A stretch of DNA of 64,000 nt from contig NC_060063.1 of NCBI RefSeq assembly GCF_020283565.1, forward strand, positions 37,224,635-37,288,634, read 5' to 3'. Every line of letters starts with the position of its first letter. The first letter of the stretch is position 1. The notes below the pieces were generated by a model. That model worked only from the letters and a program-made list of their open reading frames with translations, had not been told where the DNA came from and did no database searches. Shown here in pieces: positions 1-10,133 of this stretch. A program made the position numbers and the translations under genes. This DNA comes from Trifolium pratense. Its lineage: Eukaryota > Streptophyta > Magnoliopsida > Fabales > Fabaceae.

Positions 1-190
1 ATTTGGGGGGTGCGCTAGAAGTTTGGAGGAGGGAAAAAAATTGGGGGCGCGCTAGAAATCTAGGGGAGGAAAAAAAATTGGGGGGCTCACAAGAAATCTA
101 GGAGAAAAAGGAAAAAAATTAGGGGGTGCGCTAAGCAAAAGGGGGGCACGCAAGTAATGGGGTAGTATATGGGGGGCGCGCGAGTAATGG
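1..190. repeat. G-rich short tandem repeat
   Basis: About four or five degenerate copies of a roughly 40-base unit with the core GGGGGGCGCGCTAGAAATCTAGG and A-runs. No coding potential is seen. The array runs off the left edge, so its full length is unknown. Confidence 0.6.
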
Positions 191-1202
191 ATTGCCTAAT
201 TTTGAGCTTGAGCTGACTTTTGGTGTAGGAAGCAAATATGCTGGGTCTAGGAAGCAAGTTTATGCATAGTAAATCAGAAAGAAAACGAGATGGTTGAGTG
301 AATGACTCATTGTTGTTGTTTTGGTCAAGAATATTAATCCAATTTTTTTTAAGTCACCAAGTTACTTAATAAAATAAAATAAAAAAGAAATTTGTTTGCA
401 ATTGTAATATATTAAGAAATAAATGTGAATGTGACATTAAATTATAACTTTAAAAAGAATTGAAACAAGGGAGCTTCTATGGTGCATTCTTATTTTGGAC
501 TGTTTTAGTACATTCCTTTTAATTGATCAATAGAATCTCAATTAATTCCACATCAGCGCATGTCTATGGTAAATTCTATGAAACTTTTATTTATTACATA
601 TCAGTCCCTAATTAAGTTAATATTAAATATAGATTATATCATAATTATAATTATAATAATCTAAATAAATCAAAACCTTAAGTAAAAACAAAATACAAAA
701 TCAAAACACGGCCAAATGAAGAACACCTTGTGTATATACCAGAAAATCTTAAACCCATAAGTTTTCAAACTCAAAATTTCAATCTCAAGATCCGTTGTTT
801 CTAGAAAATTTTATTAAACTCATAAGATTTTAAACAAATCGAGTAAGAAAATCGAATAGTATTAGTGGGTTTGATTCATCTAAATCGAATAGTATTAGTG
901 GTGGCAAGATCTCCTTTTCAAGTTTCTAAAAAATGTAAGTTTAGGTATTTTGTTGTAGACCATTTGAATCAAAATTAAAATCATAAATGTATTGAAAATC
1001 GTTTTTGTGATGTTTTTGGTTAATTAATTGTTATTATCGACGTTTGAATGACCACAAACCGTCGGGTTGTCGCTGAAAATCGCGGGTCTGAAACCGGGTC
1101 GATGTGACCCGGCTGAAGGTTGAAGATGAAGGTTGATTTGATATATTTTTATCAATATTGTTTTATAAATATTATACAACGCACAAAAGGTAACTAATTA
1201 CC

Positions 1203-1398
1203 AATGTGTCTTAGCGGTTGATGCGTTTATCATTTATTAGCATATTGTGGCTTCGAATCCCATCTGTTGCAATTTTTTGCGAATTATATTTTATAAAAAC
1301 ACCCTTGTAAATACAGAAAGAAAAAAAAAATTGGCAGAGCCAAGTTTCGAAAACACTACCTGCCGACAACAAACATAAACTTAGCCGCTGGGCTATAT
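1203..1398. repeat. Pair of opposed tRNA-like segments, left arm
   Basis: 1203-1267 reads on the plus strand like a tRNA with an A-box-like GTCTTAGCGG and a B-box-like GGCTTCGAATCCC. 1332-1398 reads the same way on the minus strand (TAGCCCAGCGGCTAAG, then a weak B-box TTTTCGAAACTTGG). Neither folds into a convincing complete tRNA by eye. The pair is mirrored by 4432-4634 in the other arm of the Mutator-type element. Confidence 0.5.
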
Positions 1399-1424
1399 GA
1401 TAATTACATGTTAAATTGAAATAG

Positions 1425-1586
1425 AATTTAATTTATATGCACCGTCGATGTAAAATTATTTTATACATGCATTTAATAATATATCAACACATCATGTATG
1501 ATATTTAATAACACATGATGTGGCAAAACATCATTGGATGCATGTGTAAAGAATCTTTACACCAACGGTGCATAACAATTAAACTC
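1425..1586. mobile_element. Small MITE with GCACCGTCG-type inverted ends
   Basis: The left end reads TTTAATTTATATGCACCGTCG and the right end GGTGCATAACAATTAAACTC, an imperfect inverted pair. The same family recurs at about 39797-40000 and 55750-55932, which shows it is a mobile family and not local structure. No coding capacity. Confidence 0.65.
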
Positions 1587-2143
1587 AACGAAATATAATC
1601 TTAAGTCAAATTATGTTTTATTTTTAAATTTTAATTTGTTTTTATAATTTTTAAGTTATTAGCTTCAACCGGTGAAAAACACTCGATCAAAGATTAGGGT
1701 TAATAGTGTTTCAGTTGAACCAGGGTATAATTTTCAATCAAATATTAGGATAAATAGTGCTTCAATTGAACCGAAGTATAATCTAAAGTCAAATTATACT
1801 ATATTTTTGTTCTAAAACAAAATTATACTTTATTTTTTTAATGTTGCTTTATTTATATAATTTTTAAGTCATTAACTTCAACCAGAGTATTACCCTTAAT
1901 CAAAAACTAGGGTTAATAGTACTTCAGTTGAACCAAAATATAATATTCAGTCAAAGCCTAGAGTTAATGGTGCTTCAATTGAACTGAAATATAATCTAAG
2001 TCAAATTATACTTTACTTTTTAATTTTAATTATTTTATATAATTTGTAACTCATTAACTTCAACCGAGTATTACCATCAGTCAAAAACTATAGTTAATAG
2101 TGCTTCAAGTTGAACCGAAATACAATCTTCAGTCAAAGACTAA

Positions 2144-2600
2144 GGGTATGTTTGGTGCACATGATAAGAGACAGGATAAGATAACTGTATCATATCCTGC
2201 CGCAATCCAGTGTTTGGTGATACAGAAGGATATGATAAGTTAATCCTGAAGCTTATCCTATCCCGTCTCTCTAGTTATAATTCTTATCCTGAATTTGAGC
2301 TGAGTTACCAGCAGGATAGAATATTATTTATTTGGCTTATCTAACATGTATATATTATTGAGTTATTTATTTGATCATGATTCATGTATAAAATTAAACT
2401 TTATTATTTTCTCATGATTTTTATTTGAAATTATATAAAGTTATTTGATTACTTATTTATATTTTTTATTTATAAAATTCAAAGTATTACAAAATAATTT
2501 TAAAAAAATAACATTTGTTTTACAAGAATAATTTTGTCATTTAAATATGTTATATATCTTATCATATTATTATGAGCAAGTAAGTATTAAAAACAAAATT
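2144..2600. mobile_element. PIF/Harbinger-like MITE fragment, right end lost
   Basis: Starts GGGTATGTTTGGTGCAC after TAA and contains many AGGATA motifs. It matches the reverse complement of the right half, then the left inner part, of the complete copy at 47413-48304, so it is the same family with an internal deletion. The far terminus is missing where the ~155-bp tandem array begins. Confidence 0.65.
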
Positions 2601-2627
2601 AATATGAAAACTTTTTTTTTTTGTGAT

Positions 2628-3560
2628 TTCATACCAAAGTCATGTATTCTATTTATTATATGTATAGATGTATAGATTAAAAATCTGCTTATTATAGTTA
2701 CTTTCCCTTCTTTTTCTTTTTTTTTAATAAAAAAATAACAATTATTAAAGGGTAAATTTGGGATAATGAAAAATTCATACCAAAGTCATGTATCCTATTT
2801 ATTATATGTATAGATATAGATGTATAGATAAAAAATCTGCTTATTATAATTACTTTCCCTTCTTTTCCTATTTTTTTTTAATAAAAAAATAACAATTATT
2901 AAAGGGTAAAATTGGGATAATGAAAAATTCATACCAAAGTCATGTATCATATTTATTATATGTATAGATATAGATTTATAGATGTATAGATAAAAAATCT
3001 GCTTATTATAGTTACTTTCTCTTCTTTTTTTTCTTTTTTTTAATAAAAAAATAACAATTATTAAAGGGTAAAATTGGGATAATGAAAAATTCATACCAAA
3101 GTTATGTATCCTATTTATTATATGTATAGATATAGATGTATAGATAAAAAATATGCTTATTATAGTTACTTTCCCTTCTTTTCCTATTTTTTTTTAATAA
3201 AAAAAATAACAATTATTAAAGGGTAAAATTGGGATAATGAAAAATTCATACCAAAGTCATGTATCCTATTTATTATATGTATAGATATAGATTTATAGAT
3301 AAAAAATCTGCTTATTATAGTTACTTTCCCTTCTTTTCTTTTTTTTTTTAATAAAAAAATAACAATTATTAAAGGGTAAAATTGAGATAATGAAAAATTC
3401 ATACCAAAGTCATGTATCCTATTTATTATATGTATAGATATAGATTTATAGATGTATAGATAGAAAATCTGCTTATTATAGTTACTTTCCCTTCTTTTCT
3501 TTTTTTTTTTAATAAAAAAATAACAATTATTAAAGGGTAAAATTAGGATAATGAAAAATC
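2628..3560. repeat. Tandem array, about six units of 145-162 bp
   Basis: Each unit begins TTCATACCAAAGTCATGTAT and carries a T-run followed by AATAAAAAAATAACAATTATT. Unit starts are near 2628, 2773, 2928, 3089, 3244, 3398 and 3559. Length variation lies mainly in the T-run and the TATAGATG block. The apparent open frames on the minus strand are simply the repeat read in phase. Confidence 0.9.
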
Positions 3561-4183
3561 CATACCAATATCATGTATCCTATTTATTGTATGTAAAGAA
3601 TAGAATAGATATTACACAATTTTTATTTGTTTTGTTCTCAAGTTATATTTTATTTGTTTTCTATCAAATAGATCCTAGTATAATAACAAAAATTAATTAT
3701 TATATTTTTCATTATATATTTCCCGTCATATTTATGCGTTTTTCACTTTTTATTTATTTATTGTCATGTATTTCTTATTATATTTAATTATTAACTTATT
3801 TATATACGTATTTATTAAATTAAATTATTTTTATTTTTATTTAGACAATAAAAAATATATATAGAAGGGACCACTTGTTATTAATGTATGATACTCAAAA
3901 AGTGGTATCACCATTCCATTGGAGCAAAATATGTATAAGTTGCATAAATATTACATGACATTGTAGATGTATGATACCCAAAGCGGTGTCACCATTGGAG
4001 ATGCTCTTATATACTTTCTATATTTTGATAAAAATATTTTTTTAGTAAAATTACAATATAAAAACATGGTTAAAACTAATAAGGATAAATTAGTAAATTT
4101 GGTAGTAATTGATTTTATTGTATTAGATGTAAATAGATAATTAAATTGCATAAACATTAAGCAATTAACTTTAATTCATGCGT

Positions 4184-4271
4184 AAGTCACTAGGTTTGGT
4201 CTAGTGGCGAGGGGTTTAGATAGTACGCTATAGGTTATGGATTCGATTCCCACTCATGAAATAAAAAAAAA
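4184..4271 (+). mobile_element. 88-bp tRNA-derived retroposon (minimal SINE) with A tail
   Basis: The body has an A-box-like TGGTCTAGTGG and a B-box-like GGATTCGATTCCC and ends in an A-rich tail. It is bounded by a perfect 17-bp direct repeat, AACTTTAATTCATGCGT, at 4167-4183 and 4272-4288. Pol III boxes, an A tail and a long target duplication are the signature of LINE-mobilised SINE insertion. It is unusually short: a tRNA-like head plus tail with almost no body. Confidence 0.8.
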
Positions 4272-4431
4272 AACTTTAATTCATGCGTCTAAAAATTTAA
4301 ATTACATATGCGTAAAAAAAAATTAGTTCATATAATTCCTTCACAACTTTAATTCATATAATTATATTATTAAAATGATAATAACACATAAAAACAGATA
4401 TATATACATCTAGCGTTTAAAATTTCACAAA

Positions 4432-4634
4432 GGTGATCATAGCCAAGTGTTTGAGTTATTTGCCAAGTTTCTAATGGTCTTGGGTTCGAAACCCTTGTTG
4501 TGATTTTGTTTTTACTTTTTCTGTTGTTTGAAGGCTATTTAAAAAAAATTAATTCAAAAAATGCTGCAGTAAGGACTTGAACCCGTGACATGGTAGCAAT
4601 TTACAAAGAGGCAAACCGCTGGGCCATGACAATA
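4432..4634. repeat. Pair of opposed tRNA-like segments, right arm
   Basis: 4432-4500 on the plus strand has ATAGCCAAGTG and a good B-box, TGGGTTCGAAACCC. 4564-4634 on the minus strand has TGGCCCAGCGG and GGGTTCAAGTCC. They occupy the mirror positions of 1203-1398 in the opposite arm, so they appear to belong to the element and not to be two independent tRNA genes. Confidence 0.5.
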
Positions 4635-4953
4635 CATATTGTTAAAGTTTGCGGTATGTTGTATATATACAATTAGGATTGATAGAAATACTTAACATCA
4701 TCTTCAACCTCCCGCCGGGTCACTCCGACCCGGTTCCAGACCCGCGATCCCAAGCATTAACCCGGCTGTTTCATTTCGAAAATAATAATTAATTACCCAG
4801 AAGCATCACAAAAATCGTTTACAATACATTTATGAATTTAATTTTGATTCAAATGGTCTAAAACAAAAAACCTAAAATCATATTTTCCAAAAACTTGAAA
4901 ACAACTTAGCAGTTACCCAAACATCAACAAAATTGTTGCATTTGATTTGTTGA

Positions 4954-5860
4954 TGTTGGAACATGATGAAGAATTTGGAGGGAACTTGGTATTGAAATAA
5001 ACACAAGTGCAAGAGCCATGTGTAGTGTGAATTGAAAAAAGGCTCTTTGAGTCCCACATTGGAAAAATCACACCACTTGGTAGTGTTTATATATCACAAG
5101 TTGGCAACCACAATGTCGAAAATCACACGCGCGCGCGCGCCGCCGCCGTCCGTCCGACCGGCCGGGTCGGTTTGGGCTTGGGTGATATATTAATTTTTTA
5201 ATACTAAGAAAAAAGAAATTTTTGAATTTAAATTTCTTTTATGTGTGTCCCTTAATTCGCACATGTTAAATGTGCTGAGACCAAGTCTGAACCAGATTTT
5301 CAAATCTGTTAACGGTCAAAAACGTGTCCCTAATTTTTAGCCACGTATTGAGATTTGACTGAGCTTTAAACGGTCAAAAACGTGAGCCTTCAGCTCCTGA
5401 AATTGCTCTGATTCCAGCTCCCTACTTGCCTATAAATACCACTTATTTTCTTCAGTTTTTACTCACTTCTTTTTCTCTGCATTCTGAGAAAACTGCTTCT
5501 TTCCTTCTCTCTTTTTCTTCTTCGAAATTAATTTTTGTTGTTTCAAAATTTGAACGGTTGTTGCCGTAGAATTGATATTCGTATATCAATTAGAGTGGTT
5601 CGAAATTTTCGACCATACTTGGTGTTATTCTGGCCGATACTACAGTGCAGTAGTTTATCGGTATTTTCATTGAAAACGGCTGTTTTATCCTGGGGACTTC
5701 GCGGTTGATATACTACAGTGCACTATTTCGAGTAGTTCCGCGAAACGTCTTAAAGAAAGCGACCTAGTACGCGACTCAGCCAATAATTGTTTCGTTGCCA
5801 TTTTGAAAAAATCGTTTTTCTGTTTTTTTATTATTAAACTCAGTAAACCGTTTTACAACA
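4954..5860 (+). mobile_element. Solo LTR, copia-type (907 bp)
   Basis: Begins TGTTGGAACATG and ends TTTTACAACA (TG...CA), flanked by a 5-bp target duplication GTTGA at 4949-4953 and 5861-5865. A TATA-type sequence, CCTATAAATACC, lies near 5430 and a (GC)n-rich block near 5130. No internal region or second LTR is present, so this is the scar of LTR-LTR recombination. The TGTTGGAAC start and short target duplication suggest Ty1/copia. It interrupts the right arm of the Mutator-type element. Confidence 0.85.
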
Positions 5861-6417
5861 GTTGATGAAGTAGCATGTTTGTTAGATCCAGATCTATTAT
5901 GTCATAATAAACTAAAATATATTATTTTTGTTGATGATGAACATAAGTTCAGGAAAAGGAAAATGATGAAGTTTGCTTCAAAAAAATATAACGATGAAGT
6001 TGTTGATTTTTGATTTAATTTTAGTTGTAATTTTGTTTTAATTGATTTACAATCACAATTAAAATTAAAAATAATTTAAATATTGGGGTAATTTTGTAAT
6101 TTTTAATATGTTAAGGATTTAGTTGAAATATTAATAAATATAAAAGTACATGGTAAGTACCATATATGTTGTTTGTACCATATAATTTAAAGTTAGTCAA
6201 CACTGCATCCTTATTGGTCAGATTAGGAATGTATCAAAACATTCTAACTAAGGAATGTACCATAGAATTTTCCTTGAAACAATATCTAAGAGTTATTTTC
6301 TCTTTTTTTGTTTTTTTTTTGTCTAAAAATGTTTGATATCAGAGTGCAAAGTGGTCCTCTCCTAATGAAAGCATGGTAGAGCCCATAATGGTTTAACCAT
6401 TGACATCGATCTAATAC

Positions 6418-6673
6418 GATATTTTCTCTTTAGGCCCCCATGGTTCTTTTTCATCCTCCGGATTTTACTTTTTTGCCCTTCAATAAAAACTTAGGTTTCT
6501 ACGAATCGAATTTTTTTTGCCTTGAAAAAAAAATTCGGTTTCTGTTAACCGAAAATTTCCTGAATTTGAACTAGAAAAAACTTCGGTTTCTGCGAATCGA
6601 AATTTTTATCAAGGGCAAAATTGAAATATTGGGGGGTATAAAAGATACATGGGGGGCCCGAAGAAAAAATATC
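6418..6673. mobile_element. Mutator-like MITE, 256 bp
   Basis: Inverted ends GATATTTTCTCTTTAGGCCCCC and GGGGGGCCCGAAGAAAAAATATC, flanked by a perfect 9-bp duplication ATCTAATAC at 6409-6417 and 6674-6682. The interior carries three related TTCGGTTTCTGCGAATCGAAA-like blocks. No coding capacity. Confidence 0.85.
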
Positions 6674-6682
6674 ATCTAATAC

Positions 6683-7914
6683 ATGTTCAAGGTCAAATGA
6701 TGTTGTGGCCTGTGGGTCATCAAATAATTCTTTGTTGTTTGTTTCAGATGGGTCATGTGTAAAGTTGTCACTAGGAAAGTTATGAATTTGTGATCAAAAT
6801 CTATCTCAATCTCATGTCTCAATTTTGTTGTTTTCTTCAACTATTTTTTTTTTTTTTTGAGGTAGTGTTTTGATTTTTAGAAGGAGCTGTGGTCATGATT
6901 GCACTTTGTAGAGCAATTTATTATAGAAATCTTTTGAAATTATTGATTTTTTTTTGTTAGGTAGGTAGTCTATTAACTAAAATTCTACCTTAAAGTAAAT
7001 AAGCTAGAATACTAAGATTTAAATCTGAGTTTTTTTTATATAAAATGCAACATTCGTATCAACTGAAATAAATGTTGGGTCACGAGGGGCAGTCGGGAAT
7101 CATCCATATCAGACTAAGAACAATATATAATACAAGTGAGTTGGAGTGTTAAACACTACATTTTTATTCAAAACCTTAAGACAATAATTTATGGATCATC
7201 TTACTAATAAAGTATTAAACCTCCATTTTTTCAAGCAATGTGAAACTTTTAACTACCTTACACTTGCCACAACAATAAGCTCACTAAGAGGTTATACAAT
7301 CTCCATTTGAATTGTTTTAATAATTATTGTAGACTCTAATTAATTGTGATTTTTTGTTTTCTAAAACCAGACCAATGTTGTGTTTCAAAAAAAAAAAAAA
7401 ACCAGACCAATGTTACCAATATTGTGTCCCTATATGGAGTGTTGGAAACGTGACTTTTTCTTGAAAAAGAATTCAAGTCTGAAGTCGTTATTTTAGGAGG
7501 TAGTCTATTTATAGTAAATAAAAATAAAAATTATACGGTATATATAAAGATAAGAAGAAAAAGAGATTATCAATAGAAACTCAACGATGGTGGAGGCGTT
7601 AGAGATTGTGGTCGTTGCCATTGATGATGGTGGCGGGGACGAAGATTGTGGCCGGTGCTATTGAAGACGGTGGACCGGTGAAGAATGAAATAGAGTTGAG
7701 GCAACGACAACGATGAAGATGGCGACAACTGAGACGACGATAACTGATACTATTGGAAAAAAAATAAAGGTAAAAAAAAAGAAAGATAAAAAGAAGGAAT
7801 TGTACATGAATAAGATCAATGAATGAATAAGAACAATGAGCGAAAATTACCTCAACGGCGAGATTTTCTTGGACAACAGCAGGTAAAAAGAAATCAAAGC
7901 CGCCGACCTTAAGA
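6683..7914. other. Intergenic stretch without a recognised gene
   Basis: AT-rich sequence with only short chance reading frames. 7580-7760 is a GATGGTGG/GACGACGA-rich low-complexity patch that could be a decayed coding fragment, but no frame stays open. Nothing else is supported. Confidence 0.6.
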
Positions 7915-8060
7915 CACTATAACATTTTTCCTTTTCAGCAACAGTTGAAAATTGTAGCCTAAACTACGAAAAATGTTGCCTATCTCTTTAGGCGACAATT
8001 TCCAACTGTTTTGTAAGCGAGCGTTACCTATTGTCTTAGGGAACAGTTTTTTTTGCTTTT
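7915..8060. mobile_element. CACTA (En/Spm-like) terminal fragment
   Basis: Starts CACTATAACA and is followed by short repeats in both orientations of the type CAACAGTTGAAAATTGT and TTTAGGCGACAATTTC, as in subterminal regions of plant CACTA elements. No transposase or matching opposite end was found nearby, so it is a fragment. Confidence 0.6.
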
Positions 8061-8962
8061 TTGGCACACTATTTAAAACCGAGTGATACGGCCAAAAGGA
8101 AAATTATATTTGCTTGCTTCTTCAGATCTTCTTCTCTGCAAGCAACATAATAGATGACACCGTCGTGAATCGAGGACAGCGGCGTGAGGGACAGCGGTGA
8201 CCCGAATGTCCCTCTAAGATTTGTTGGGCTACCAGCTATCGGACCACCCACAATTTATATCCACGCACCAAACTTCACATCAAATATGAGTTGGCCTAAA
8301 ATGTGTTTATAAGTGAGGGTATTCATCACCTTATAAGTCGGTTCTATAGAGTTGAGTTAAAGTCAACTCTCAAGTCTAAGATGGTGTTTTTAATCCTGGT
8401 TGTGGCATGTGCTTCTGCAAGATTTGGATTGTTTATCATGGAATTGAATTACATTCAGTTGGACTATATGCAGTCAATGGTTTTGAGACATCTGATTAAA
8501 GATTAAACGGTTCAGATTTTAAGACAATTTTTTATTTTTGTTTAATATAAAATTCTCATATGACATCTCTAGACCGTCTAATCAAGATCGGATAACCTAA
8601 AACTTACTGACTGCATTGAATTTCAACTGCACAAAATCCCGATCGATTTATCATGGAAGTTCAACTTGGTTCTTATAGGAGTTATATTGGTGACATGCCT
8701 AGCTAGATTTGTGTTTCTTGGAGTTATTTTGTCTAGATTTACTCTTTTTCATTTCTTTGGTGTGGAGTCTGGGTAAGTATCTTATCTTCATCTTGGGTGT
8801 GGCTTCCTTTTTTCTCAGTTGTTGCAAATTGGTTGCTTGGTGTTCTCTTGATATTGTATGTGTGATCAATCAACTTGCTAGCTTTTTTGTGGCCTCTATA
8901 GCCCTTCATAAAAGGTGGGTAAAGTTTGTTGCTTTGATGTCAGGTTCGGTATTTTTTAATAA
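8061..8962. other. Intergenic stretch without a recognised gene
   Basis: Contains short open frames (for example 8709-9065 on plus, partly inside an LTR) that look like chance. 8440-8650 holds two weakly inverted blocks around GCAGTCA that may be a decayed MITE. Nothing else is supported. Confidence 0.5.
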
Positions 8963-9288
8963 TGTTGAGTATGATTCATATATGCATCAGGAAGAGGCTG
9001 GGGGCGGCCATATGGGCTTTGACCAGATGTTTTGGGGGGCGCTAGGGGGGTGCGGGGGGCGATAGCCCCCCGCGGTATGGTGCAGGGGTATTTTCGACAT
9101 TCTCTTGTTATTATATATACCGCTTGTAACTCTGAAACCCTAATTCATTCTTTCATCTAATAGAAACGAGCTGTAGCGAATTCTGCAGCCGGAGACGTAC
9201 CTAAGGGGAACTCCGTTATCAAACTTCTTGTGTTCTTATTGTTTGCAATTTCGTTATTATTACCTTCTGTTACTATTTGTGCACAACA
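8963..9288 (+). mobile_element. Small solo LTR with a G/C hairpin (326 bp)
   Basis: Begins TGTTGAGTATG and ends GTGCACAACA, flanked by AATAA at 8958-8962 and 9289-9293. It contains a perfect 9-bp stem hairpin, GCGGGGGGC-GATA-GCCCCCCGC, at about 9051-9072 and a TATATATA stretch near 9110. The size, the TGTTG...CAACA ends and the 5-bp duplication fit a Ty1/copia solo LTR. Confidence 0.8.
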
Positions 9289-9293
9289 AATAA

Positions 9294-10133
9294 ATTTATC
9301 TTAATTATTGAAAATATAGCATAAATCATACTAACTTTTGAGCACTAATTAAGGAAATAAAAAAGGCGATTGATATCATATATACTAAGTTGAGTTTGTT
9401 AGATTCCATAAGCTATTAAACTTGATGGAGAAAAAAAAAAACTCTAAAACAAGATCATAGATGTGATGGCTATAGCCCAAAGGTGTTTTTATGAAAGCCG
9501 GTCACCGATGTGATGGCTAAGATCCATTAGAAATTGTCATCAAAATGAAACTAATATACTGGAGATATTTATAGCTAACTATCTAAGCTTGCATAGATCA
9601 CATAGTGTTAGTGATCATAGTAACTTGGGGGGAAAGTAACTAGCAAGTGAGTACAAGATAAAAAAATCAGATGGATTGCATGTAGTCAAAACTCAATGAG
9701 GTAAGATTTGACCGTCCAATTAAAATCAGATGATCTAAATGTAAAGCAGTTATACAATTTAATTAGATCTTCTTTATATTTGGACCGTCGGAGTCCCTAA
9801 CCTCTTATTATGGTGATAATGAAAAAGTGCTAAATTGTTTAACTTATAAAAATAAAAGGTACATAAAATCAATAAACCAATATATACAGGCTCGTAGAAT
9901 TTGGGCATATAAAAGGTTCATTAAATTAATAACCATATTGTTTCTTTTTTACAAATTTGAAGAGCAAAAACATCAATCAATCACGAATATTTTGAAACAT
10001 TTTATTATTCCCTATAGTTTTATCTTCTAAAAAAATTTAAAATTCATTCACTAGCTAACTAGCATAACTTTGAAACTTAATAGCAAAATTACTAAATAGA
10101 CTTGTTTAATATCCCTATCATTAATTCAACTCT
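9294..10133. other. Region downstream of the SWEET gene
   Basis: AT-rich, no recognised gene or element. It includes the presumed 3' UTR of the minus-strand SWEET gene next to 10134. I did not assign a poly(A) site. Confidence 0.5.

Larger units (their letters stand above)
469..6273. mobile_element. Long-inverted-repeat Mutator-type element (non-autonomous)
   Basis: The ends match each other as inverted repeats (GGGAGCTTCTATGGTGCATTC against the reverse complement of the right end, which reads GGAAAATTCTATGGTACATTC). They are flanked by a perfect 9-bp direct repeat, TTGAAACAA, at 460-468 and 6274-6282. A 9-bp target duplication with long inverted arms is the hallmark of the Mutator superfamily. 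Inner arms are also inverted: 900-1160 pairs with about 4690-4910, including the CCGGGTC-rich block at 1080-1125 and 4710-4760. No transposase reading frame is present. Later insertions sit inside it: a solo LTR (4954-5860), a PIF/Harbinger-like fragment (2144-2600), a tandem array (2628-3560), a MITE (1425-1586) and a small retroposon (4184-4271). The middle has no recognisable gene. Confidence 0.75.

Noticed and set aside
2795..3402. Two minus-strand frames with repeated MNFSLSQFYPLIIVIF
   Set aside because: They are the ~155-bp tandem unit read in phase; no start context, no family, and the frame depends on T-run length.
4432..4500. A functional tRNA gene
   Set aside because: The B box is good but I cannot pair an acceptor stem or find a sound anticodon arm, and a diverged mirror copy exists in the other arm.
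8709..9065. 118-residue hydrophobic plus-strand frame
   Set aside because: Runs into the solo LTR at 8963 and reads low-complexity T/G-rich DNA; no family resemblance.
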